Assembly: GCA_964017185.1 (NCBI GenBank)
Contig: OZ024869.1
Span: 65,887,431-65,951,430, forward strand
Length of the DNA stretch: 64,000 nt
Origin: Rugalucina vietnamica
Lineage: Eukaryota > Mollusca > Bivalvia > Lucinida > Lucinidae
Direction of reading: 5' to 3'
The notes beneath the pieces are model-generated. The model was not told where the DNA came from and searched no databases. It was given only the letters and a program-made list of their open reading frames with translations. This document shows positions 34,067-44,270 of this stretch, in pieces. Position numbers and translations under genes: made by a program. The number at the start of each line of letters is the position of its first letter. Position 1 is the first letter of the stretch.

Positions 34067-34075
34067 TGACAGACA

Positions 34076-34249
34076 ATTCACCATTTTTGCATTATCCGCT
34101 GGTTCCCAGCTTTAGAAAAATCAATATTGGAAAAACAGGTAACCAGAACCCCCCCTGACCTCAAAGGTTAGGGGGGTTCTGGTTACCTGTTTTTCCAATA
34201 TTGATTTTTTGTAAGCAGGAAACCAGCCGATAATGCAAAAATGGTGAAT
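34076..34249. repeat. Near-perfect 174-bp palindrome (hairpin element)
   Basis: Arms of about 80 bp. The outer ends are ATTCACCATTTTTGCATTAT and its inverse; the inner part is GGTAACCAGAACCCCCC with its inverse around a short loop (TGACCTCAAAGG). Confidence 0.9.
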
Positions 34250-34439
34250 ATTTATCAGTGACTTTCCGAATGTGTCATCCATAGTTATATGTGGATCGCT
34301 TGTGGAGTGAGATTTCGCGTCTGACGGATGTCGCCTATAAGAAAATATCCATTATAGCACACCGCTACAGTGTTGCCCAACATACAGTGTAGTTGCACTG
34401 TCGGTGTGGAAAGGTATTACGGGACACCGACGGCATCTT

Positions 34440-34620
34440 TTTTGAGAGAAGAGAAGCCAGTGCTTGCCTTATAAATGCTGAGCGCCAAGCAAGGTAGCCA
34501 CTGGTACCATTTTTAACGTCTTTGGTATGACGCGGCCCGGATTAGAACCCGCGCCTCCCGCTTCCGAAGCAAACGCTCTAACCATTACGCTATCGGGACC
34601 GGTCATTACCCGGCTTTCCC
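34440..34620 (-). mobile_element. tRNA-derived SINE
   Basis: On the minus strand a tRNA-like head runs from about 34620, with box A TAGCGTAATGGTTAGAGC and box B GGTTCTAATCC. A non-tRNA body follows with CATACCAAAGACGT and CTTGCTTGGCGCTCAGCAT. The acceptor stem does not close and the anticodon arm is weak, so this is not a functional tRNA gene. Confidence 0.8.
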
Positions 34621-34849
34621 GGGATAGGGGTACTCCTATACTTAAAAAAAGGCAGTAGAGTATGTGTCCCCTGACCTCCCCCCCCCCTTTAGCTCTGAAA
34701 GCACCTCTATACTTTTTCAGTTCGATCAACTCTTAAAACATAAAAGCACACACTCTTTTCTGAATACACTGGCCTGTTTTACCCAGTTCGATCAGCTCTA
34801 AAGGCACAACTTTCACTGAGTATTGTCGCCCAACATGCACAGCTTCAAA

Positions 34850-35110
34850 ACCCTCTGATCCTACTTACAGATTGGTCCCTACCTAGCTCAGAATGAGAGG
34901 GAGGGCAGCATCTGATTGAAGAGTACATAGTCAGGGGTCTTGGCTGGTAATGAGTTCCAAGCATGTATGATCTTGAAAAAAAGCTGTGCTTGAAGGTTTC
35001 CGTGCTTGTGGAAAATACTGACGCAGCTTCTTTGATAGGTTTGCTCTGGGTGTAAAACAATATATTCAGCAGGTATATGGTTTTGATTGTCACAAAACTT
35101 CACGGTATTC
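34850..35110 (-). pseudogene. LINE RT C-terminal fragment
   Basis: Two overlapping frames together show the Jockey/CR1-type RT end: HKHGNLQAQLFFKIIHAWNS and LPAKT, with the alternative frame carrying FKHSFFSRS. One frameshift. Orientation is opposite to the fragment at 32816-34066, so it is a separate insertion. Confidence 0.55.
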
Positions 35111-36009
35111 CGTTAGACCTCTCTGTCACGGGAGAGGAGCGAGGTCACAAAGTGTATCGGAGTGCAGGTTAGCCAGCTGATCTAGCTCTTTTGACTTGTT
35201 TACTTCTTTGGTCTGTATTAACCTCCTGTATATATGATCACCACGTTTTAACTAAAACGTAAATGATAATGTTTGTTAAAAAGCATGTGTTTCAAGAGAC
35301 CGAACTCTCGGGAGTGTCAAGGCCGAAACACCACAGGAACGAAATGACTTGGACGTTGGATTTACTTGTGAGAAAAAGTGGAAATCTGACATTTAAATGA
35401 AATTAATCCTTAAATATATTAAAATGTGATACAATTCTGATAGAGGATTAATATTTAGGTGCCGATCTGGATGTAGTTCTGCTTTATTTTTAAGAAAGAC
35501 AGAAAATATTGATATAATGGATTGTCATAGGTTTTCGCGACTCAGGTTAGTTTGATAATGATTTCATTTCTAAGCCCAAAATTTGGCAAAAATGTTATAG
35601 AAGCATAGTGTAATAGTTGCCCCAGAGCTCGTGGCACTAACAATTCAAAGGCTATTTCCAGACAGATCGCAAATGATCTTATCATAAATAAATATGTGGC
35701 CACCGATTCAATAATTTGATTAACGCCGGACAGTCTACACTAGACGGAATATTTCCATCGGTATTCCGTTAAATCTCTCCATACCGACGGAAATGGGATA
35801 TATTCAGCCCTTGGTCGAAAATGAATATTCAGCAAAACTGAAAAACTGTGTTATTCTAACTTATATTAATTAGATCTTTTCTTACATATATGACGTAAAT
35901 AATAAATATTCTAGTTGTCAAAGCACGCAGAATAAAAAAAAATAATTCATTTTTTCTATGGAAAATTTCAAAGACGTCTATAAATAGATCAAGGGAGACT
36001 ACTGTAAAA
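35111..36009. other. TIR-element interior, no gene seen
   Basis: AT-rich. An imperfect repeat of TATTCCGTTA(A/G)A(C/T)CTCTC occurs at 35105 and 35762. Nothing else recognised. Confidence 0.4.
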
Positions 36010-36260
36010 TTAGCGAATCATACGCTGTGGGTACTTGTTAGACCCGCCTCAACGAGGCGGTTCTAACATGAACCCACAATGTATGTTTTGAGCAAAAACT
36101 TTGAAAAAACAGATTTTTTTTTTTTTTCAATAAAATTTTTCTATTTTTGCTTCTGTAAAAACATCTGTATAATTGCATGGGCAAAAATGTATTGCTCAAA
36201 ACAGATTGTGGGTACACCTCCATGGAACTGCCTCGGCGAGCAAATATAAGGCACATCTAC
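36010..36260 (+). repeat. Hairpin repeat family H1, copy 3
   Basis: GTTAGACCCGCCTCAACGAG followed by GCGGTTCTAAC, with flanking TGTGGGTAC/ACCCACAATG and GAGCAAAA, as at 12515-12800. A second partial piece (ACAGATTGTGGGTACAC, CTGCCTCGGCGAG) lies at 36200-36240. Confidence 0.72.
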
Positions 36261-36519
36261 CCCAGTTTTGCTATAAAAGTTGTGTATAAGGGATGTATAT
36301 GGGCTGCGACGCAAGAAAACCAGTATTTGGGGTTTCTGACCATATCCGACACAAACCAGAATGTACTGTCACAGAAGAAGGCCAGAAGCTTGGATATAAG
36401 TAGAAGAAGAATTGTTATATTTTTGTAGCGAAAACAAAGCACCTTTGTTTTTCACATATATGCAAGATTCAGGTTTTCTCATGACGCGGCTCATATTACA
36501 TGGACATGTTATTCTGATG

Positions 36520-37450
36520 TTATAGCTCACTTGAGCCCTTGTGAGCCTGTTATAGTATGGGCATTCTCTGGTGTCCATCTCTCATCTGTCAGTTTATCAG
36601 TTGTCCACCGTCGATTGTCCACCATCGTCAACCGTTTGTTGTATAAATGGTCCAGGTCACATGACCAAGATGAACGCCACGCCCATGATATGTTAAACCA
36701 CTTCTCTGGAACCAGCAAACTGACTTTAACGAAACTAAGTATGTAGCATTGGGGACGCTGGTTAATCATTGTTTGATTAAATTGTGACCTTAGGTTGAAC
36801 TTGATCTATTTTACAGCAAGATCAGATTTGGTCAGTCACATGCTTTTCAATGGAAACAGTTTGAAACAGGATTTTTCAGAAAGGTTTATAGCCTGTGACC
36901 TGATAGTAGATACTGACAAGTTATTGAGTTAATGAGTTATGTTTAAGGTCAATGTCATTTCCTTACGATGGCAAAAAGTAATAAACTAATTGTAATTATT
37001 ATTTAATTTTCTCTGAAACCATTTGGCCAATCAAGCAACGTTTTATGTTTCAGAGCTTCCTTTCGAAGGGGAAACAAAATTTTCTATAAATGGTTAGGTC
37101 ACATCACCAGGATGGCTGCCATCCCTATAATGGTAAAAACAATGGAAAACAGTTTTTCTTCTCAGGAGCCGATGAACCGATTTCAATGAAACTTGTTATG
37201 TATTATCAAGCACTCTAGACCACCATAGATGTATAAAGCTGCTAAGTTGACCTTGCCCCTGTAAAAAGGTTTCAGATTTTAATAATTTGGTCGGGTAGCC
37301 TGGGCTTTTGATGGGAAAATATGTAAGCAATGCATTTTGTCACAAAGATTTTAGCCTGTGACATGTAAATTGATAGATATATTAAAGGACAGTTTTTTGT
37401 GTTAATGGAATTATGTGAGAATTCAGTTTTATTTTCAAAGACCAAATCTC
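36520..37450 (+). repeat. Family B repeats
   Basis: Two diverged units with GGTCACATGACCAAGATG(A/G), CATTGGGGACGCTGG, CAGCCTGTGACCTGATAG-like and GGTGAGCACT phrases. Starts with GCTCACTTGAGC. Confidence 0.65.
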
Positions 37451-37915
37451 GGGTGAGCACTCTGTTTTTTTATATATAAAAAAAGAAGTTTATTAGTTTG
37501 AATAATAATCTTGTTTGTATTGCAATTTTGATATTTTTACATGGAGTGTTATTGGGGGCAGCTGTTTGTATCTTTTCAGAATTTTGGGATTAAAATGTGC
37601 ATATGTGATGTGAACTTTTCTCCTTGTTTTTAGTAGCCACTGTTTTTGTCGACAAAATAAATCATTCAATTTTAATATGAAAATCAAATTTTTGCATTTT
37701 TCACTTTTAATCAAGACGAAAACCACATTTTTGCATTTTGTTCTATGATACCATTCAAATGATAAAGGATCATATAGAGACACACATGAAACTATCCATA
37801 CATAATAGATTATAAATGTGAACCAAACAGGGTTGCATAATGTGGTGTTTCTTTTTGTAGTTGAGTATAGTAGTTAATCAAAAGTTTTATGTTTCAAAAT
37901 AAGTTAAAAATATCT
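37451..37915. other. TIR-element interior, no gene seen
   Basis: AT-rich, no recognisable feature. Confidence 0.35.
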
Positions 37916-38295
37916 TGGCCATGGCCAGTTATATGGACATGTGAAGGGCCATGGGAAGAAAATTATGGCCATGGGCAAAATTATTGGCCATGGCCCAAAA
38001 TTTGACCAACTTTGGGCCATGTCCAGAATTTCATTGCCCATGGCCAGAATTTATGCCCATGGCCAATACTTACAAAATTTTAGATTATAATATTTTTGAA
38101 TTTATAATATCATGGCCTTCATGGGAAGCAATTTTTATGTAGAAATTCATCTCTAAAAACATTTTTTATCAACAGTTAAATTTTCCCATGGCCAACGAAT
38201 TTTCTGGCCATGGCCACTTTTTTGTCCATGGCCAATCTGTTTTCCCATGGGAAAGGGCCATTTCCCATGGGAAAACATGATTTTCCCATGGGAAA
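37916..38295. repeat. Right subterminal array of CCATGG palindromes
   Basis: About a dozen CCATGG hexamers mirroring the left array in composition but not in exact order. Confidence 0.8.
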
Positions 38296-38473
38296 GCCAA
38301 CTTCAAGTCCATTTTTCAGGCAGTTATAGATAAGATAGGCCAATAAAATAAGTTTTTAGAGAACCACTTGATAGGTACTTTATGAGTATATAAACTGCGA
38401 AGCCCTGGCTGCTTTTGAAAGATGTCCTGGATTTGACAAAAAGCGGTTTGTCAAAAAAATACCGGTTGGTGTT
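38210..38473 (-). repeat. Right terminal inverted repeat
   Basis: Inverse of 31014-31275, with small differences and an ~20-bp deletion near the inner end. Outer tip TACCGGTTGGTGTT. Confidence 0.88.
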
Positions 38474-38474
38474 T

Positions 38475-39108
38475 AGAGACAAAATAGTTAATTCAACCGC
38501 TAACCAGGGAATTAAATGGAAGTTTAACCCTCCGCTAGCACCTCACTTTGGAGGTATTCACGAGTCATTGATCAAGAGTGCTAAGCGGGCAATATTCTGT
38601 ATACTTCAGTCAGCATATATTACTGACGAGGAACTATTATCCGCTTGTTGGAGCTGAAGGTTTAATGAACAGTAGATCTTTAACATATCAGAGTGCCAAT
38701 CCAAGCGATGAGGAAGTACTCACGCCAAATCACTTTCTGTTCGGGCAAATTGGCGGAGTATTCGCATCAGAATCAGTGGACGAAACAGTATTCAGTCCAA
38801 GAAAACGTTGGAGACGTGTACAGGAACTGGTGAAACATTTCTGGAAACGTTGGTTAAGGGAATACATACCAACGTTAGGGTCGAGAAAGAAATGGTATAA
38901 GACGCATCGTAACTTTCAAGTCGGTGCCATAGTCTTAGTCGTGGAACCAGAGGCGCATCGGGGTCATTGGTCGCTGGGACGTATTACGGAGGTGTTTCGT
39001 GGATCAGATGACAATGTGCGAGTCGTAAATGTGCAAATTGGAAAAATGATTCTAAAGAGAGCAGTTACCAGACTAGCATTTATCGAGAGTTGTCCAGCTT
39101 CAGATTGA
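38475..39108 (+). pseudogene. BEL/Pao integrase 3' part and C-terminal domain (DUF5641)
   Basis: Continuation of 30116-31012 after the nested insertion. The catalytic Glu is in PHFGGIHESLIKSAKRAI (38549-38602). A frameshift near 38650 leads to the rest: GLMNSRSLTYQS, NHFLFGQIGG and the DUF5641 signature RKRWRRVQ, FWKRWLREY, VGAIVLVVEP, HWSLGRI (38790-38980). Confidence 0.88.
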
Positions 39109-39927
39109 CAATTGTAATTGTGATCAGTAAATAAAGGTAGAAGTACTGTGCTTAAGGGGCATAATAATCCCCGTACTTCTACATTAAGCCACATAGGCTT
39201 AATCACATAGGCTTAATATCATTCAAACAGTTAGACAGTGAAAATCAAGTTATTAAGATTTGCCATTAAGATGGGTTGTACTGTGTTAAGGGGCATAATA
39301 ATCCCCGTACACCCATGTAAGCCATGTAGGCTTACTCAATAACTTTAAGTAAACTTGTAAATAGATGTAATAATCATTGCCTTAGTGTAATTTGTTAAAA
39401 TGTTGAATAAACGACGCTTTGATCAGAACTGTGGACAGAAATTAACAGAACTGCTAAACGGACAAGAATGAACAGTTTTGGGAAGACTATGGTTTACAGA
39501 GGCGTCACAGATATTTGTCATTAATACATGTCATATACATGTATATTGTTTATAGATTCTGTATTGCTAAAAACTTTCAATTGCAAGTTTTGATTGAAAA
39601 ACAGACAATCATATTGATTGATTAGAAGGATGTTACACTTAACTAAAGTTTGAACTTTCAAGTTGATTGTAGACATTTGATGTAAAAGCAAAGTTTCTAT
39701 TTGGTTACGCATTAGATGGTTGGTGTAGCATTAGAGTGAGCAGTTCAGCATTAGATGCACAAGTTAAGCATTAGATGAATAGTGAAAATCTTATAACCAT
39801 CATGTTTAATGGCTTTAAGTGTGACATTTGTTTATGTTTTTGTGTTTTCAATCGTTCGTTAATTGTTTACATGTTTTACATGTAAAATAAAGTCAATAAT
39901 GTCTGTTTGATAAGAGTACAACTTATC
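39109..39927 (+). repeat. BEL/Pao 3' untranslated region with two hairpin-bearing direct repeats
   Basis: Two ~130-bp units (about 39135-39215 and 39275-39345) each contain AAGGGGCATAATAATCCCC (a GGGG/CCCC hairpin), then AAGCC(A/ATG)TAGGCTTA (a second inverted repeat). Two further inexact copies of GCATTAGATG lie near 39710-39775. Function unknown; could be RNA structures of the element. Confidence 0.65.
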
Positions 39928-39941
39928 AAAGAAGGGGAGAA
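39928..39941 (+). promoter_or_regulatory. BEL/Pao polypurine tract
   Basis: AAAGAAGGGGAGAA directly before the right LTR. Confidence 0.85.
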
Positions 39942-40085
39942 TGGTCTGAAGAGGTCGTTTATCGATATAGATTCGTATAGAAATAGATCGTAATAGCTCA
40001 GTCCCGTAGTAAGGACCGGAAAGTCTTGGTCCGAAAAGTCTAGGTCGAGTTTGTCCGAAATAGTGAAAGCCAGAGAACGGCTTAC

Positions 40086-41194
40086 TTTTTTGGATGGTGA
40101 CGTTCCTCGTCGTGCTTCTTATGGTGTATACATTTCGCAACTTATTAGGTTTGCTAGAGTCTGCAATCATGTTACAGACTTCAACGCTCGAAATAAATGT
40201 TTAACGGCAAAACTTCTCCAACAGGGCTATCGGTATCATAAACTTCGAAAAACCTTTTCTAAATTTTATCGTAGACACTATGAATTGATTTCCAAATATA
40301 ATGTTGGGTTAAAGACACTTTTAAGTGAGGGCCTTTCGGAACCTGAATTTTATGGTGACTTGGTTTACAAATTAAAGAAACTTAAAGGAATAAATGATTT
40401 TTCTCTTCAGTTCGGAAAAATCATAACACGTTACAGACGTATAGGTTATAACTTGAATGTTATGCGACAGTCTGCATGCTTAGTTTTTGACCCAATCATG
40501 GTTGATAACTATGCTGCCTTCTTTAATTGCACGCAGGTGGGTCGGGCGTCAGACTCTATGATGGCCCCGACTTAAAGCTATTCATTTTAGTTGGTTGGGG
40601 CCGGAGCTTCTTGTCTGTTGCTTGGCCCACCGGGGTCCAACTGGTGTTTTTCTTTTGCTCCGGAGTTAGTAGGTTATTCGGCGCCCAGGGATCTCCATCG
40701 TCGGGCAGCTTACTAAATCTGTGAGTCCTGGTTTTTGATTCATCAGGATGCTTATCATGATTTATTTGTTTGTTCTTGATGATTCATTGACTAGTTAGAG
40801 ATTCACCACGAGGACCGAAGAACTAACTAAATGTTGTGAACCACCGCAGAAGCTGAGGGTGAGGTTAGGTACCTGTAAAACCGGTTTAAGCCCGCCAGTA
40901 ACTTTGTGTTACTGATCGTTCCAAGTCGATACTTCTGTAGTGGTTCTTTTTGTTTTGTGTCTTGGTGTTTAAAATTTTTTGTGCTGTTGGCGCCTTATGT
41001 GTGTTTTCGTGTTTTTAGTTAAGTTAAGGTAACTGAGTGGCCACCTATTGGGAAAATAGCTGCTCATTCGGCTTACGATATGTTTCATGGTATAAGTACC
41101 TGATTGTTAGTTTGTTTTTTTCCCACCTCGGTTTTTGGAGTGGGAATCTTTTTCTGATTGCGCCTTTTCCTGATCTTTGCCTACTTGTACCTCT
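40086..41194 (+). mobile_element. Family A retroelement copy (longest in window), 5'-truncated
   Basis: Insertion into the BEL right LTR. The left 490 bp is coding (see next entry), followed by ~620 bp of 3' untranslated sequence shared with the other copies. No poly-A tail; ends at TACTTGTACCTCT. Variable 5' truncation with a constant 3' end indicates a non-LTR or Penelope-like retroelement. Confidence 0.85.
40091..40575 (+). pseudogene. C-terminal tail of a reverse transcriptase polyprotein
   Basis: An open frame of ~160 codons starts inside the protein (DGDVPRRASYGVYISQLIRF) and runs to a stop at 40575. From general knowledge of the family, the YGVYISQLIRFAR ... LL.QGY....L segment resembles the region after the palm in retroelement RTs widespread in molluscs. 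No catalytic motif remains because the 5' end is truncated. The relation to Penelope-like RTs is a guess from the QL.R.AR.C pattern. Confidence 0.6.
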
Positions 41195-41365
41195 TTACAT
41201 ATAGTTAGTTATAATCGAGCCGATCAGAGGAAACAGAAAATTGCGGGAAATAATGTCGTTTTGTCATCGCATCGCATAGAAATTCGTTAAAACCAGAAAA
41301 TTCACCCTCGCCTTGTGTTTGAGTCATCGAACAATGATAACATAGAAATCCATCGAAACATGTAG

Positions 41366-43215
41366 TATATGCTATGGGATAGAGAAACAAAAGTCTACTC
41401 CAGAATCTTCTACTCCAGAACCAGAAAGCCAATGATTTTGCAACTTGGCATGAAAAATCAGGGGGAAGCGTTCTACAAAGTTTATATAAATAATGACCCT
41501 GGGATGACCTTGACCTATTTTACGGCAAGGTCAACATATGTCGCCCATGCATTTGAATGGGTAAGATTGTCAAAATGCCATTTAAATTGAAAAACTTTCT
41601 GGAAAAGGGCAAATGGACAGAAGATTTATGCCTTCGAAAAATAATGGACCCCAGGGGCAGGTCCGTCCCCACCCCGGGGCAATATCCATGTATATTACCA
41701 TACTATTCAAAGATCTTCTTCTCTGAAACCGATTTGCAAATCAAAGCCAAACGTCATGTGGAGCTTTTTTAGGAAGGAAGAATGAGGTTTATATAAATGG
41801 ACAAGGTCACATGACAAGATGGCAGCCATGGCTAAAAATAGCAAAAACTTTTATAAATTTTCCTATCCAGAACCAGAAGGCCTATGATTTTGATAAATGG
41901 CATGAAGCATCAGGGAGAGGAGCTCTACAAAGTTTATATAAATCATTACCTTGAGATGACCTTGACTTATTTTATGGCAAAGCCAACATAGGTTGCCCGT
42001 GCATTTGAATGGGGAAAATTAGTAAAATTTAATTAAATGGGGGAATCTTGCTGGGAGTATGCAAATGAACAGAATATTTATGTTTCAGGGGGAAAAATGT
42101 CCTCATAAGGTTATCTGCCCCGGCCCCTGGGCTATATACATGTATATGACCATAATTTTCAAACATATTCTTCTCTGAAACCGCTTGGCCATTCAAAGCA
42201 AAACTTTATGAGGAGCGTCGTTAGGAAAGGGGGATGAAAGTTAATATAAATGGTCAAGGTCACATGACCAAGATGGCACCCATAGCTTTAAATAGCAAAT
42301 ACCTTTATAAATCTTATTCTTTAAAACCGGAAGACCTATGATTTTGAAACTTTGCCTGAAGCATCAGTGAATAGAGCTCTACAAAAGTTGTATAATCATG
42401 ACCCCCGGATGACCTTAACATATTTTATGGCAAGGTCAGCTGAGGTCGCATATCCCAGATCTCAGGTGAGCGTTTACAGGACCATTGGTCCTCTGGTTAG
42501 CTCTACAAAGTTTGTATAAATAATGACCCTTGCATGACCTTGACCTATTTTATGGCAAGGTCAGCATAGGTCGCCTATGCATTTGAATGTTGAAAATTGT
42601 TAAAACTGGATTTGAAGGGCAAACCTTGTAGGAAATGGTAACTGAACTGGAGATTTAATGTTCTGAAAAAATGGACCCAGGAGTGGGTCTGCCCCTGCCC
42701 CGGGGGATCATACATGTATATAATTATAATATTCAAAGATCGTCTCCTCTTAAACTACTCGGTCAGTCAAATTGAAATTTTATAGGAAGCATCTGTATGA
42801 AGGGGGAACCAATGTGATTATTAAATAAACCAGGTCACATGACCAAGATGGCCGTCATGTGGATGTAAAACCAATTCGCAGGAACTGCTAAACGTATTGC
42901 AACGAAACTTGACATGTAGCAATTAAGACTAGAGTACTACAATTTGTATATAAATCATGATCCTTTGATGACCTTGACAGATTTTACGGCAAGGTCAATA
43001 TAGGTCACATATGCAGAAAACTGTTAAAATGACACTGAAGGGAAAACACTTTCAGGAAATGGGCAAGTGAACAGAATATTTATGAATTTGAGAAGATATT
43101 AAACCCAGGGGTTGCTCTGACCCTGTCCTGGGGCTATATACATGTATGTAACCTTCATAGTCAAACAAGTTTATCTATATATATCTAGGATCTCAGGTGA
43201 GCGTTTACAGGACCA
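41366..43215 (+). repeat. Family B tandem repeats (four ~430-bp units)
   Basis: Each unit contains TCTGAAACCG(C/A)TTGGC(C)AATC-like, GGTCACATGACCAAGATGGC, GATGACCTTGACCTATTTTA, CGGCAAGGTCA and GCATTTGAATGGG phrases. Units start near 41390, 41830, 42255, 42500 and 42830, with an internal duplication. Ends at TCAGGTGAGCGTTTACAGGA and CCATTGGTCTTC. Continuation of the repeat at 25310-25917, which the BEL element split. Confidence 0.72.
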
Positions 43216-43295
43216 TTGGTCTTCAGGTAACGAATTCCTACGGTATCATTTCTAATTACTTGGAAGGTGTATAACAAAAACACCATTATGCTAGT

Positions 43296-43432
43296 TCTTT
43301 TATCTGATGGGTCGGATCACGTCTCGGGGCTGCATCAGGATAGACCGGATCAGGCACGACTTTGTCTCGTCTGATCTTGTCTATCCTGAAGCAGCCACGA
43401 GACTTGCTCCAAACCCATCAGTTAAGTAAAAT
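43296..43432. repeat. Palindromic element (CTGATGGGT...ACCCATCAG)
   Basis: Outer TTATCTGATGGGT / ACCCATCAGTTAA and inner TCAGGATAGACC / GTCTATCCTGA inverted pairs. A single arm of the same element is at 24865-24915. Confidence 0.8.
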
Positions 43433-43446
43433 AATGAATGAATATA

Positions 43447-43581
43447 GGGATCAACCATGGGTTTTAGTGTTCAAACATCCGATGGATCACGAGTAAGGTG
43501 TTTGAAGCCGCGTGTTCAAACCCCTTCCGAGTGATCCAGTGAATGTTTGAACACTGAAACAAACCATGGTTGATCGCTATT
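43447..43581. repeat. Hairpin element, GATCAACC-type
   Basis: Outer GGGATCAACCATGG / CCATGGTTGATCGC and inner AGTGTTCAAACAT / ATGTTTGAACACT pairs. Same ends as 19766-19866. Confidence 0.75.
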
Positions 43582-44042
43582 CTTTCATTTTTACTGTAAT
43601 CCACTTGAAATCTTTTAAAAATAACAGTAACAACGTAAAAACTCACCAAAAACCGCAGAGCTTCTTCAACATCGGCCATTTTGTTTCTACGAAGCACATG
43701 ACGTCACGTCGCATTGACCAATGACGTTGGCCGAACCCATGTTCAAACGGCACGTGAATGTCGTGATTTGAGCATGTGTTTTGCTATTTGAACATGGCTT
43801 ACGACCAATTGAAAACGGCTTCAAACAGCTATGCGCATAGATATCTATGAAAGAATCGTCGTTCAGCCAGATTATAGCAGAAACTTGTGCGTCTTGAAAA
43901 TCCATAAATTCGTCAAATTAGTTTAGCCTGCCCGAAGTATATTCATTTTATTGCAATACGACTGAAACTTACCGCTTGTGTTTACAATAGGTCCGCAATA
44001 TCACTAAGTGATAAGGTCAGTCTAGGGCATGCCTTTTCAATG
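43582..44042. other. Intergenic and 3' flank of gene B
   Basis: Contains a CRE-like TGACGTCA at about 43700 and a possible tiny exon (see findings). From about 43965 it matches the 3' flank of gene A (7750-7830). Confidence 0.45.
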
Positions 44043-44206
44043 GAGCCACTGCATGAGAAAACCAACAATTTGCATAGGCAAAAACAAAGCCATAAATCAG
44101 CTGTGCAGTAAAGTTCAAGCTTCTAGCCTGCTTCTGTGACTGTACAGGCTGGTTTGTGTTGGACCTTGTCGGAACCCAAATTGTTGGTTTCCTCGTGCAC
44201 AGGCTC
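44043..44206. repeat. 164-bp inverted-repeat insertion specific to gene B 3' flank
   Basis: Ends GAGCCACTGCATGAGAAAAC and GTTTCCTCGTGCACAGGCTC. It is missing from the otherwise matching gene A flank (TTTTCATAGTAAATGAG), so it inserted after the duplication. Confidence 0.8.
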
Positions 44207-44270
44207 ATAATAAATGAGAACACGTTTTTTTTTTTTCAAACTACCTTAACAGTTCAAATCGATCAAGCTA

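Larger units (their letters stand above)
31014..38473. mobile_element. 7.46-kb element with long terminal inverted repeats and CCATGG-rich subterminal arrays
   Basis: The ends are AACACCAACCGGTATTTTTT and its inverse, flanked by TSD TAGA (31010-31013 and 38474-38477). It interrupts the BEL/Pao integrase. Colinear inverted repeats extend about 260 bp at each end and are followed by arrays of GGCCATGG/CCCATGGG motifs. The interior contains no recognisable transposase; it is filled with other repeats and LINE debris. Probably a non-autonomous DNA transposon of undetermined superfamily. Confidence 0.85.
25918..41360 (+). mobile_element. BEL/Pao LTR retrotransposon, degenerate, with two nested insertions
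   Basis: Bounded by 5-bp TSD TGTAG (25913-25917 and 41361-41365). LTRs start TGGTCTGAAG and end GAAACA. Order is LTR, PBS, gag, protease, RT, RNase H, integrase, PPT, LTR, as in BEL/Pao. A 7460-bp TIR element (31014-38473) sits in the integrase and a 1.1-kb family A copy (40086-41194) in the right LTR. Without these the element is about 6.9 kb. Frameshifts, a nonsense codon and a mutated RT active site make it inactive. The LTRs differ at about five of 306 positions, so it is moderately old. Confidence 0.93.
39942..41360 (+). repeat. BEL/Pao right LTR, interrupted
   Basis: LTR parts 39942-40085 and 41195-41360 surround a family A insertion. TTAC at the junction is present on both sides and is the probable 4-bp TSD of that insertion. 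Confidence 0.9.

Noticed and set aside
34550-34620. Possible tRNA gene on the minus strand (box A and box B present)
   Set aside because: The acceptor stem does not pair and a SINE body follows; the anticodon arm is mostly G-U. Annotated as a SINE.
31014-38473. Polinton/Maverick or other self-synthesising element, given size and long TIRs
   Set aside because: No polymerase, integrase, ATPase or capsid gene is seen inside, and the TSD is 4 bp rather than 6 bp.
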